Positions 8,831-17,830 of a DNA stretch of 64,000 nucleotides are shown here, one piece after another. This stretch comes from Cecembia calidifontis. Its GTDB lineage: Bacteria > Bacteroidota > Bacteroidia > Cytophagales > Cyclobacteriaceae. The notes beneath the pieces were generated by a model. It was not told the origin of the DNA. It ran no database searches and saw only the letters and a program-made list of their open reading frames with translations. A program made the translations under genes and the position numbers. The first letter of the stretch is position 1. Every line of letters begins with the position of its first letter. The stretch spans positions 496,001 through 560,000 of the forward strand of contig NZ_SGXG01000001.1 of NCBI RefSeq assembly GCF_004216715.1. Reading direction: 5' to 3'.

Positions 8831-11800
8831 TTAGAAAGCAAGGGTTACAGTACCACCAAATCTTCTGGAACTAGGTCCTGTCACGAAGTCAAAGCCCAAA
8901 CCGTTACCCACACCTGTACCTAATACATCTGGATCGAAGTTCATGTTAGGAGGGAAGTTCAATGCCCTAAACCAAAGGTTAGTAGCAGAAAGTGCAACAG
9001 AAGCTCTCTTGAATGGAGTTCTTGAAATCACAGAACCAGGAATATCATATCCCAAAGAAACTTCTCTCAACCTGATAGCTGATCCGTCAAACACGTTGGC
9101 TGCATCAACTGCTCCATGGTAGTTGTTGAAGAAGTAGTTGGAAGCAGTAACCTGAATATCATTAGGTACGAAGCTACCATCAGCTGCTCTTTTTACACCA
9201 GGAAGGATAAAGGTCAATTCCCTGTCTACTACTGGGTCTTTGGTTACACCCCTTGCAAGCGTAGCGGTAACAGTGTTGGAGAAGATAGCACCTCTATGTC
9301 TGTACTCGATCATCGCATTCAAGAAGAATCCTTTGTACCTGAAGGTATTGATCCAAGAACCTGTCCAAGCTGGGTTTGGATCACCAAGTTCTTCCAATTC
9401 AGCAGAGACTTGATAATCACCGTTAGGCAATACAATTGGCTGGCCGTCATCAGTTCTTTCAATACCAAAACCCTTAATCACATTGAATGGTCTACCAGGA
9501 ATTGCGAAGTTTCCTAGATCGGTAAATCCTGCGATAACAATTTCATCCAAGCCTTCACCCAATTCCATGGTTACTGTTCTGTAAAGCGTAAAGTTTACAA
9601 TTGATTCCCAGCTAAAACCACTCGCTGTACTGATTGGAGTTGCTGTAGCCTGGAATTCAATACCCCTGTTCCTGATCCTACCAATATTGATGGAAGTAGA
9701 AGTATATCCGGTAGCAGGATCAATCGGAGCAGTAGTAATCAGGTTTCTGGTATTTTTCTGATACAAAGAGAGATCGAATCTCAATTTGTTGTTGAACATG
9801 GTAGATTCAACACCAAATTCAAACTCTTCGTGCAATTCCGGCTTCAAGTTAGGGTTACCCAAGAAATTGTCAATAGACTGTGACTGGAACAAAGTTCCTG
9901 CGGTATTGATGAATGCCCTAGGTGCCTGAAGCAAAATGTTTCTTGTGCTGTAAGGACTTGGGAAACCTGCAGAAGTACCATAACCCAATCTTAATTTCAG
10001 GTCATTGACAGTTGAAGAATTCCAATTGAAAGCATCTGAAGGCAAAAAGGAAACGGAAGCTCCCGGATACAGGATTCTTCTATTTTCTTTTTCTACCGTT
10101 GAAGTCCAGTCATTTCTTGCAGATAAGTTAAAGAATAAATAATTGCTGTAATCCAAAGTTACGTTCGCATATACCCCCATTCTTTGTTCTTCTTCCAATC
10201 TGTCGAAAACCAAACCATTAAATGGGTCTCTAGAAGACACATCCAGGAAGTTACCATGGTTGAAAAGACCGAAAGCCAATTGGTTCGAAGAAACCAAACC
10301 TGTCCTTTCAAATCTGTCATAACGGCTATTACCACCCAACAAGGCAGTTAAACCGATTTTATCAGAAAGATCTGTTCTGTATGTTAAAATCAAATCTTGG
10401 TTCCAAATGGAATTTCTTATAGAAATTGACCTGTAATAGCCTGAATTAACCAATGCACTTACACCTTGACCCGCACCCTTGTTGTATTTTGCATCCCTGC
10501 TTTCTGTGTAGGTATCCAAACCAAGTCTGTAAGTAACAGCAAACTTGTCATTGAAGTCGTAGTTCAATGAAGTGGAGTTAAAGAACCTATCTACAACAGA
10601 ATAATCTAACATATTTTTGGACATCCATATTGGGTTTACCTGATCATTACCAGCCCTGTGCATAACAGACCCTCTGGTAGTTGGGATTTCCCATGGTAGA
10701 TTTTTCAAGTCATGAGATCTTGGGATGTAAAGCGTGTTGGCAAAAATAGATGGTATACCATTAGAAGGACCGGAACCGAAAGCAGCGTTCACCGGAGGGG
10801 TAACCAAATCCGTTCTGGCAAAGGTAAAGCTAGAGTTCACAGATAATTTATCTGTCACAGCAGAGTTGATACCCAAACCAAAATTGTATTTGGTCAACTC
10901 GTTGCCGGGAGTAAAACCGGATTCATCTGTATAACCAAAAGAAGCATTAAAGCCAGTTCTGTCTGATCCACCTGAAATTTGAACAGAGGTATTAGAAACA
11001 ACACCTGTTCTAAAGAACACTTTACTAACGTCCTCGTACGCCCTGTAATCATACCTGATTGGCGTAGTAGAAGGTGTTCCATCAGGATTTGGAACAAAGA
11101 ACTCTGGGAAAGCATTCCTGATTTCCGCAATGGCAGACTGACCGATTGGGTGAGCAATAGTCAAACCAATATCCAGTCTAGGACCAAAATTGGAGAAGAA
11201 CAAACCCGGCTGCTGCTGGAAACCGTTACCATAAGTCTGACCGAAAGTTGGCAATGAAGCCGCCTGGTTACCAAACACAGACTGGTTAATCGTTACCTCC
11301 GCCGCTTTTCTTTTTCTGGTACCGGATTTGGTAGTAATCAAGATTACACCATTTCTACCTTGGTCACCATACAATACGGTAGCGGAAAGGCCTTTCAAAA
11401 CAGACACGTTCTCGATATTGTTTGGATCAATATCCAAGAAACGGCTGGAAGTAGTTGCACCACCTCTGTTGAATTGACCGGTTGCGTTGGTACCAGAACT
11501 AAATGGCACCCCATCTACAACGAAAAGAGGCTGGTTAGAACCGGTGGCAGAGGAATAACCCCTGATGATGATGTTGGTACCGGAACCTGACATACCGTTG
11601 GTAGCTGTGATGTTTACACCGGCAACTTTTCCTTGCAATACCCTCGAAACGTCTGCTTCAGGTCTGTTTTGGATAAGTTCATCGCCCACGGTAGATACCG
11701 CATACCCCAGGGCTTTCTTTTCCTTCTCGATACCGATCGCTGTTACAACGACCTCACCCAAGGTGGCGGCATCAATAGTAAGGGTAACATTAATTACTGA

Positions 11801-12070
11801 CCTGTTACCGATGACCTCTTCTTGGGTCTTAAGACCTACGAAAGAGAAGATCAGTACATTTGATCCTGCAGGTACGCTTATAGAGTAATTACCATCCAAA
11901 TCGGTGGTAGTACCTATGGTCGTACCTTTGACAAGCACGGACGCGCCTGGTAAGCCCAGTCCGTCTTCGTCGGAAATTACCTTTCCGGTAATTACCCGTT
12001 GTTGCGCCGACACCTCAAACGTAAGTGCCACGGTGAAAAGCGCAATAACAAAGAGTAAAGCTTTTCTCAT
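8831..12070 (-). CDS. SusC/RagA family TonB-linked outer-membrane transporter
   Basis: A 1,079-residue outer-membrane importer. In order it has a signal peptide (MRKALLFVIALFTVALTFEVSAQ), a carboxypeptidase-regulatory-like domain (GKVISDEDGLGLPGASVLVKG, about residues 27-105), a TonB-box region (GEVVVTAIG), a plug domain (VLQGKVAGVNI through NGVILITTKSG), and a large beta-barrel ending in an aromatic residue (GTVTLAF). It is the first gene of a three-gene minus-strand operon, 20 bases before the SusD partner. The N-terminus lacks a FecR-interacting secretin/TonB N-terminal (STN) domain, so anti-sigma control by that route is not suggested. Confidence 0.95.
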   Translation of the reverse strand: MRKALLFVIALFTVALTFEVSAQQRVITGKVISDEDGLGLPGASVLVKGTTIGTTTDLDGNYSISVPAGSNVLIFSFVGLKTQEEVIGNRSVINVTLTIDAATLGEVVVTAIGIEKEKKALGYAVSTVGDELIQNRPEADVSRVLQGKVAGVNITATNGMSGSGTNIIIRGYSSATGSNQPLFVVDGVPFSSGTNATGQFNRGGATTSSRFLDIDPNNIENVSVLKGLSATVLYGDQGRNGVILITTKSGTRKRKAAEVTINQSVFGNQAASLPTFGQTYGNGFQQQPGLFFSNFGPRLDIGLTIAHPIGQSAIAEIRNAFPEFFVPNPDGTPSTTPIRYDYRAYEDVSKVFFRTGVVSNTSVQISGGSDRTGFNASFGYTDESGFTPGNELTKYNFGLGINSAVTDKLSVNSSFTFARTDLVTPPVNAAFGSGPSNGIPSIFANTLYIPRSHDLKNLPWEIPTTRGSVMHRAGNDQVNPIWMSKNMLDYSVVDRFFNSTSLNYDFNDKFAVTYRLGLDTYTESRDAKYNKGAGQGVSALVNSGYYRSISIRNSIWNQDLILTYRTDLSDKIGLTALLGGNSRYDRFERTGLVSSNQLAFGLFNHGNFLDVSSRDPFNGLVFDRLEEEQRMGVYANVTLDYSNYLFFNLSARNDWTSTVEKENRRILYPGASVSFLPSDAFNWNSSTVNDLKLRLGYGTSAGFPSPYSTRNILLQAPRAFINTAGTLFQSQSIDNFLGNPNLKPELHEEFEFGVESTMFNNKLRFDLSLYQKNTRNLITTAPIDPATGYTSTSINIGRIRNRGIEFQATATPISTASGFSWESIVNFTLYRTVTMELGEGLDEIVIAGFTDLGNFAIPGRPFNVIKGFGIERTDDGQPIVLPNGDYQVSAELEELGDPNPAWTGSWINTFRYKGFFLNAMIEYRHRGAIFSNTVTATLARGVTKDPVVDRELTFILPGVKRAADGSFVPNDIQVTASNYFFNNYHGAVDAANVFDGSAIRLREVSLGYDIPGSVISRTPFKRASVALSATNLWFRALNFPPNMNFDPDVLGTGVGNGLGFDFVTGPSSRRFGGTVTLAF

Positions 12071-12447
12071 AAGGTATTTTAGTTTAGTTGATGCGTAAAT
12101 AAAAATTATTTATTGCACTTTTCAAAATGCCCCAACTTTAACAAACATTAACGTTTTTATTACAAAATATTTGAACTTTAAGCAAGTTGATAAAGCTATA
12201 ACTTCATTAAACAACATCAATTCTTTTTTATACAATATTTTTATGAAATATTAAAAACAAACGGGTTTTTTAAGCTTTGAACGGCATAAAAAAGGGATTA
12301 TTTGGAAAAGGGAATTTTATCAATAGATATATCAAAAAATTTCGAACCCCACTTACAGTTATCAAAATATAATTTTGTAAAATTTGAAGAAAAAAAATTT
12401 CTAATTTTTAAATTTTTTGAGTCGTTTAATATAAAAAAACTACTCTT
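12071..12447. other. AT-rich upstream region of the SusC operon
   Basis: About 380 bases without a gene, very rich in A and T. It contains several TTTG-like and TA-rich blocks that could hold the susC promoter, for example around the complement of caaaatattt near 12165. No exact TTTG/TAnnTTTG pair at good spacing stands out, and no hairpin or repeat was recognised. Confidence 0.4.
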
Positions 12448-12612
12448 ATGCCGGCATTAATAAATATTCATCAACAGGAATGGCTTTTTATTAAAAATAA
12501 ATCAGAAGACTTCAAAAAATTAAAACTTTACCCAAGGCTTATTGGAATTTTTTTTTCTTGGCTAAACAAAAAAGAAGCAAAATTCTATATTGATGGTGTT
12601 TTATGGGCCTGA
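12448..12612 (+). CDS. possible 54-aa protein, function unknown
   Basis: An open frame of 54 codons starting ATGCCGGCATTAATAAAT and ending at a TGA that is the last codon of the left arm of a strong terminator stem. The peptide begins MPALINIHQQEWLFIKNK, is rich in Lys, Phe and Trp, and has no signal peptide. I recognise no family. It points away from the SusC gene and converges on the small barrel gene. The surrounding DNA is AT-rich, so an open frame of this length could arise by chance; the position tight against a terminator is the main argument for reality. Confidence 0.3.
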   Translation: MPALINIHQQEWLFIKNKSEDFKKLKLYPRLIGIFFSWLNKKEAKFYIDGVLWA

Positions 12613-12634
12613 TTCTTGAGTCAGGCCCATAAAA
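12599..12634. terminator. perfect 14-bp bidirectional terminator
   Basis: TTTTATGGGCCTGA at 12599-12612 pairs perfectly with TCAGGCCCATAAAA at 12621-12634, with an 8-base loop. The stem ends on T/A runs, so it can serve both strands. The minus-strand barrel gene stops at 12635, directly at the edge of the stem, and the small plus-strand frame stops inside it. Confidence 0.8.
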
Positions 12635-13114
12635 TCAAAAAACATAGCGGATGGATATACCTATCTCATCCCACCAGAATCCGCCTTCTCCAAAATTGAT
12701 GGCCGGCTTCCAGTCCAAAGAGAGATTTAGAGGTGCCCTTCTGCCAAAGGCATAATCCAATCCTATTATAGCATCCAATCCGTATGCACTTGTACTTACG
12801 GAATTATCCCCCCAGGATCTGTTGCTGTTTTTGGCATTCCAGGTCCCATAATGGGCCCCTCCCCCAAAAAACCAACCTAAACCCTTGACATCCCTGATGT
12901 CTTTGTGCACCTCGTACAAGCCTGTGACAATCAATCCACCCCAGCGGGTATGAAAGAGTCCTTCAAAAGCTGACTCCTGACCAATAAAGTGCCTTACAGT
13001 AACCCCATTAGTTACACCAGCCCTGACACCTATTCCTGTCGTGTATTGGGCGTAAGTCTGTTGATGAACAGCCAAACCACCTAATACCAATAACAAAAAA
13101 CAAACTTTTCTCAT
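12635..13114 (-). CDS. small secreted protein, probable outer-membrane beta-barrel
   Basis: 159 residues with a signal peptide (MRKVCFLLLVLGGLAVHQQTYAQ) and then alternating hydrophobic/polar strands rich in Gly and aromatics, for example GIGVRAGVTNGVTVRHF and GWFFGGGAHYGTW. It ends in the aromatic pattern ISIRYVF. This fits the small eight-strand outer-membrane barrels common in Bacteroidota. No enzyme motif is visible. It stands alone between the terminator at 12599-12634 and the folate/bacillithiol pair. The role is unknown; a structural or porin-like protein is most likely. Confidence 0.75.
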   Translation of the reverse strand: MRKVCFLLLVLGGLAVHQQTYAQYTTGIGVRAGVTNGVTVRHFIGQESAFEGLFHTRWGGLIVTGLYEVHKDIRDVKGLGWFFGGGAHYGTWNAKNSNRSWGDNSVSTSAYGLDAIIGLDYAFGRRAPLNLSLDWKPAINFGEGGFWWDEIGISIRYVF

Positions 13115-13247
13115 ATTGATAAATTTTACCTATGACAAATTTAATACAAGTATCATGCCTTGAATAAATTGTTATTCAAAATCGGAAAATCCAAGCTTTC
13201 AAATTGCCATAATTTAATGATTACAGCTGGAAGGAGTGTTCTTACTG

Positions 13248-13814
13248 TCAAAATTTCAAAACACCCTCAGGAGTGATACAATAATCCAAGGGCACATCAT
13301 GTGACTCTTCGGGAATAAAATCCACTGGCCCAAAAAAACTTAAGCCCAATTTAAGGACATCCCTTTTCAGGTTGGCAAGGTATTTATCGTAATAGCCCTT
13401 ACCATATCCCAACCTAAATCCACGGCGGTCATAAGCTAAAAGAGGGATTAGGACCATTTGGATTTTATCAGGATCAACAAGTCTTGCATTTACCGGAACA
13501 GGAATTCCCCAAGGATCTGATTCAAAATGAGCGACATTTGAAATCTCCAAAGTGTCAAGGTTATCGTCTTCCTTATTTACCGTAGAAGTATATAATTTAT
13601 AGCCCTTTTTTTGAAGGGTGTAATACAAAGGAAATGTATCCACTTCATGCAAACGGTCAATGGGCAAAAACAGGTGGATATGTTTTATAGCAGCATGTTC
13701 TTCTAAATACCGTAATAGGTTATCCGAAATTTTACCAGATAAGAGCCGGATTTCCTCCTTCGATAAACCCCTCCTTTTTTCTTTGAAAGCGGTCCGAATT
13801 GATTCCTTATCCAT
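13248..13814 (-). CDS. 5-formyltetrahydrofolate cyclo-ligase
   Basis: 188-residue ATP-dependent enzyme that converts 5-formyl-THF to 5,10-methenyl-THF, returning stored folate to the one-carbon pool. The family signature is clear: an N-terminal KESIRTAFKEKRRGLS basic helix, IHLFLPIDRLHEVDT, WGIPVP, and the C-terminal YDRRGFRLGYGKGYYDKYL, which contains the GxGKGYYDK nucleotide/folate loop. Its first 8 bases overlap the end of bshC (the ATGGATAA overlap), so translation is probably coupled. The usual names are fau, ygfA or MTHFS. Confidence 0.93.
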   Translation of the reverse strand: MDKESIRTAFKEKRRGLSKEEIRLLSGKISDNLLRYLEEHAAIKHIHLFLPIDRLHEVDTFPLYYTLQKKGYKLYTSTVNKEDDNLDTLEISNVAHFESDPWGIPVPVNARLVDPDKIQMVLIPLLAYDRRGFRLGYGKGYYDKYLANLKRDVLKLGLSFFGPVDFIPEESHDVPLDYCITPEGVLKF

Positions 13815-15381
13815 GGTTCATTTTTAAAATGAGATAATTGAAATCCAATGGATCAAAAAGCTCAAACAATTCCTGAATAAAATTTTCATTGCCAAGATAA
13901 AAACGCATAAAGTTTTCTACCCTTTCCTGTGGCGAACCTCCCGGATTGAGGTATTCCTGTATCTCCATGCGCTGACGTATATGTACTGCCTGTTTTCTCT
14001 CTTCCGCTTTCCTAACTTTCCCTGATAATTGTTCCAAAATTTTCAAAGCCCTTACTTTTGCTGCCTGAAATGCGCCTTCCAAAGTCTGATCCAAACCTAC
14101 AGCCTTATGCCCTGCCTGATCAAAAATCTTTTTCAAGGATTCTTTTTCTTGAGCCAAGGTTAAATCAAATGCAGCATGCTCTTCCAGAAATTGCTTTTTC
14201 CATTCTTCCACACTTTGGAAAAGTTCAATGTCTTCCAATCCAAGCTTACTGATTTTTCTTTGAATAGCAATGTCCAATATCATGGCAAAATTCCTTGGCA
14301 ATAAGGCGGGAAACTGAATTCCAAAATGGTCAAATACCGGCTTCAGCTGTAACCAATACACCACTTCAGCTGGCCCACCCAAATATGCCAGGTTAGGAAG
14401 AATCATCTCCTGATAGAGTGGCCTCAATACCACATTTGGACTGAATTTCTCTGGAAATTGATCGATCAGTTTTTCGATTTCTTCTTTGCTGTAAATGATA
14501 TCTGTGTTCAAAATTTTATACCGCCCGTGTGCATCAAGTTCAATTCTCTCCCTCAACCCCTCTTCCATGTAAAACAAATTGATCTCTCTTGGAAAAATCT
14601 GACTTTTATACCCTAAAAGCTCAAGTTCCTCCGTCTGCTTCTGAACCAACTCATGGGGAAGATGGGAAATCAAGTCCTCTCTGATTACCTGACTGAATAA
14701 GCTTTTGAGGTCAGCATCATTTCCATCTATGATCAAAAGTCCTTTCTCCCCGAAGAGATGGTGGACATACTTTCTAACAGCCTGGCTCAAATGGTTTGAG
14801 CTTAAATAAGCTTCCCTGAAAAAATCAGGTACAAAATGGTTCACCCCCTCAAAGAAAGTTTTGAAGCTTTGATCCAGTTTAAAATTTCCTACAGGTCCTT
14901 TTTGATCGGTTTGCCATTGGTACTTTTTACCGTCCAACTTGAAATAGTTGATTTCATCGAAGTCATGGTCTTCAGAAGCCATCCAGTAAACAGGCACAAA
15001 ATGATAATCCGGATAGGTGGATTTGAGCTGCTCTGCCAAATTGATGGTAGAAACAATCTTATAAATAAAGTATAGCGGACCGGTGAAAAGATTCAGCTGA
15101 TGTCCTGTCGTGACCGTAAAGGTCCCCGAGTGTTTTACTGAATTTATCTGATTGGAAGTCAGCTCGGAAACCTCCAAACCTTCATATTGCTTTTCTAAGG
15201 CCTTGTGCAAAACTTCTCTGTTATGAGAAGGGAAATTTTTCCCATTGATAAGGGATTCAAAATATTGAATACGGGGGAAAACATTGAAAAATGGACTCAA
15301 CTGGGGCTTTAGCTTGATATAGTCTAAAAACAATTGGGAAAACTGTCCGGTACACTCAGGATCTACACTTGACTTGATCAT
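13807..15381 (-). CDS. bshC: BshC, bacillithiol biosynthesis cysteine-adding enzyme
   Basis: 524-residue protein that adds cysteine to glucosaminyl-malate in the last step of bacillithiol synthesis. Recognisable segments include TVTTGHQLNLFTGPLYFIYKI, VPVYWMASEDHDFDEINYF, RPLYQEMILPNLAYLGGPAEVVYW and FPALLPRNFAMILD, all characteristic of BshC. Length and both termini are normal. No other bsh gene is in the window. It overlaps the folate cyclo-ligase gene by 8 bases, and the two likely form an operon read from upstream of 15381. Confidence 0.93.
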   Translation of the reverse strand: MIKSSVDPECTGQFSQLFLDYIKLKPQLSPFFNVFPRIQYFESLINGKNFPSHNREVLHKALEKQYEGLEVSELTSNQINSVKHSGTFTVTTGHQLNLFTGPLYFIYKIVSTINLAEQLKSTYPDYHFVPVYWMASEDHDFDEINYFKLDGKKYQWQTDQKGPVGNFKLDQSFKTFFEGVNHFVPDFFREAYLSSNHLSQAVRKYVHHLFGEKGLLIIDGNDADLKSLFSQVIREDLISHLPHELVQKQTEELELLGYKSQIFPREINLFYMEEGLRERIELDAHGRYKILNTDIIYSKEEIEKLIDQFPEKFSPNVVLRPLYQEMILPNLAYLGGPAEVVYWLQLKPVFDHFGIQFPALLPRNFAMILDIAIQRKISKLGLEDIELFQSVEEWKKQFLEEHAAFDLTLAQEKESLKKIFDQAGHKAVGLDQTLEGAFQAAKVRALKILEQLSGKVRKAEERKQAVHIRQRMEIQEYLNPGGSPQERVENFMRFYLGNENFIQELFELFDPLDFNYLILKMNHG

Positions 15382-15608
15382 GTATAATTGGGTTCAATGT
15401 TGGGTTTGAAGGTACAAAAGAAGTAAACTTCCCTGCAAAGCATAAAGTTCGCATTAATTTTCAAATTATAGGAACGGTCAATGGAGGATTTAATTTTTAC
15501 AAAAATTCTATAACTGGATGACAGACCCAAGGAGTAACTTTATGGCATTTAAAGACCTTTAAGGCTTCTTGCCTCTTTGGTATAAAACATAATATTTCTG
15601 TGTCTTGG

Positions 15609-15616
15609 TACCTTTG
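15609..15616 (+). promoter_or_regulatory. TAnnTTTG -7 element upstream of copA
   Basis: TACCTTTG matches the Bacteroidota -7 consensus and ends 21 bases before the ATG at 15638, almost the same spacing as the identical octamer before sucA. A TTTG at 15576-15579 is too far away (29 bases) to be a standard -33 box. I did not recognise a CueR-type operator. Confidence 0.4.
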
Positions 15617-15637
15617 TGGCCTATAACAACAATTAAT

Positions 15638-17830
15638 ATGTCAACCAAAAAAAAAGAAATACCTGTCAGTGGAATGAGTTGCGCTGCCTGTGCCATTGCG
15701 GTGGAAAAAACCCTTGCAGCAAGCCCTGGAGTAAAACAAGCAGCGGTTAATTACGCCAACCATAGTGCTTTAGTGGAGTGGGAAGAAGAAACCACCAACC
15801 TTGAGGATCTGAAAAAACGGGTGCAGTCGAGTGGTTACGATCTGCTGATTGAAAACCTTCAGCAGGAAGAACTGGAAAAACTGCAATGGGAGGCACATCA
15901 GCAGCTTAAAAAAAGGACCTTATACGCTGGTCTCCTGGCTTTCCCTGTTTTCCTTATAGGAATGTTTTGGATGCATATGCCTTTTGGGAATTACATCATG
16001 TGGGCCTTGACGACTCCTATTCTTTTTATTTTTGGAAGGCAATTTTTCATTCAGGCCTGGAAATTGGGAAAAAACTGTCAGGTTAACATGGATACCCTCG
16101 TGGCCATGAGTACAGGCATAGCCTACATCTATAGCACATTCAACACCTTTTTACCTGAATTCCTTTTGAAAAGAGGATTGGAGCCCCATGTCTATTTTGA
16201 AGCAGCAGCAGTGATCCTGTTTTTTATTTTGCTGGGCAAGACCTTAGAATCCGGAGCCAAGGCAGGAACAAGTGATGCCCTTAAAAAATTGATGGGGCTA
16301 CAAAGCCAGGAACTGACTGTACTGGAAAAGGGTCAGCCAATCCCCAAAAACACCAAAGATGTCAAAGTTGGTGAAATCATTCTGGTCAGGCCCGGACAAA
16401 AAATCCCATTGGACGGAACGGTAACAGAAGGAAGTTCCTATGTCAATGAAAGCATGCTCACCGGCGAACCACTGCCGGTACTCAAAGAAAAAGGCCAAAA
16501 GGTATTTGCCGGCACAATCAATCAGGAAGGCAGTTTCACTTTTCGGGCAGAGCAAGTAGGTGATCAGACCCTTCTCTCCCAGATTATTGAAAGGGTAAAA
16601 GCGGCGCAGGGCTCCAAGGCTCCTATTCAAAAAACCGTGGATAAGGTGGCAGGTATTTTTGTTCCTACAGTTTTGGCCATCGCTTTCCTGACCTTTTTGA
16701 TCTGGGGCTTCAGCGGAGTGGATGACGCCTGGCTTAAAGGAATGTTGGCCTTGATTACCGTTCTGGTGATTGCCTGTCCATGTGCTTTAGGACTGGCTAC
16801 CCCTACAGCCATCATGGCAGCCATGGGAAAAGGGGCTTCTATGGGCATCCTGATCAAAGACGCAGAAAGTCTTGAAAAGGGCAAAAAAATTGATGTCCTT
16901 GTTCTGGACAAAACAGGCACGATCACAGAAGGTAATCCTCAAGTAACAGATAAACACTTCGATGGTTCCTGGACAGAAATGGATTTTTCCATACTTAAAG
17001 CCATGGAAGAAAAAAGTGAACACCCATTGGCCAAAGCCATTGTGCACCACTTAAGCGAGCAAGACGACACCATACCCCTCACCAAGTTCAAAAGTGAAAC
17101 AGGAAAAGGTGTAATGGCCAGTTTTGAAAACAAAATCTACAGGGTTGGGACATTAAAATGGCTTAAAGAGGAAGGCGTAAGGGAAAATGAAGCCATTCTG
17201 GATTGGGGGAAAAACGCCGTAAATGAAGGAGCTTCAGTTGTTTTTGTATCCAAAGCAGATGATTTAATCGGGGCCATAAAAATTTCAGATCCCATCAAAG
17301 CCGGTTCTAAAGAGGCGATACATGCCATCCAAGAAATGGGAATAGAAGTTCATATGCTGACAGGAGATCAGGAAAAGACTGCTTCTTGGGTTGCCAACCG
17401 ACTGGGCATTAAGAATTACAGGTCTGAAACCCTGCCTCAGGACAAAGCCGACTATATCAAAACCCTCAAATCCCAAAACAAAACAGTAGCCATGGCAGGT
17501 GACGGGATCAATGACAGTGAAGCCCTCAGCTTGGCAGATTTGAGCATTGCCATGGGTAAAGGTACGGATATAGCAATGGAAGTAGCTGAAATCACCCTGG
17601 TACATTCTGACCTAAAGCAAATTCCAAAAACACTGCAACTGATGCGAAAATCAGTGCGTATCATCCACCAAAACCTATTTTGGGCATTTATCTATAACAT
17701 CATTGGGATCCCTATAGCTGCCGGAATTCTCTACCCGGCCTTTGGCTTCCTTTTGAATCCTATGCTGGCCGGGGCTGCCATGGCACTCAGTTCCGTATCT
17801 GTTGTGAGCAATAGCTTAAGGCTCAGGTAA
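15638..17830 (+). CDS. copA: copper-type P1B ATPase
   Basis: 730-residue heavy-metal exporting ATPase. The ATG at 15638 gives MSTKKKEIPVSGMSCAAC; an upstream in-frame TTG is not needed and would extend into the promoter. In order there is one heavy-metal-associated domain with GMSCAAC (cysteines 15 and 18), an initial group of membrane helices, the actuator loop with TGEPLP, the transmembrane metal site CPCALGLATP (380-382), the phosphorylated Asp of DKTGT (D424), SEHPLAKAI, the hinge GDGIND, and two last helices. CPC plus a CxxC N-terminal domain points to Cu(I) or Ag(I). The last 8 bases overlap the convergent ddl gene. Confidence 0.94.
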   Translation: MSTKKKEIPVSGMSCAACAIAVEKTLAASPGVKQAAVNYANHSALVEWEEETTNLEDLKKRVQSSGYDLLIENLQQEELEKLQWEAHQQLKKRTLYAGLLAFPVFLIGMFWMHMPFGNYIMWALTTPILFIFGRQFFIQAWKLGKNCQVNMDTLVAMSTGIAYIYSTFNTFLPEFLLKRGLEPHVYFEAAAVILFFILLGKTLESGAKAGTSDALKKLMGLQSQELTVLEKGQPIPKNTKDVKVGEIILVRPGQKIPLDGTVTEGSSYVNESMLTGEPLPVLKEKGQKVFAGTINQEGSFTFRAEQVGDQTLLSQIIERVKAAQGSKAPIQKTVDKVAGIFVPTVLAIAFLTFLIWGFSGVDDAWLKGMLALITVLVIACPCALGLATPTAIMAAMGKGASMGILIKDAESLEKGKKIDVLVLDKTGTITEGNPQVTDKHFDGSWTEMDFSILKAMEEKSEHPLAKAIVHHLSEQDDTIPLTKFKSETGKGVMASFENKIYRVGTLKWLKEEGVRENEAILDWGKNAVNEGASVVFVSKADDLIGAIKISDPIKAGSKEAIHAIQEMGIEVHMLTGDQEKTASWVANRLGIKNYRSETLPQDKADYIKTLKSQNKTVAMAGDGINDSEALSLADLSIAMGKGTDIAMEVAEITLVHSDLKQIPKTLQLMRKSVRIIHQNLFWAFIYNIIGIPIAAGILYPAFGFLLNPMLAGAAMALSSVSVVSNSLRLR

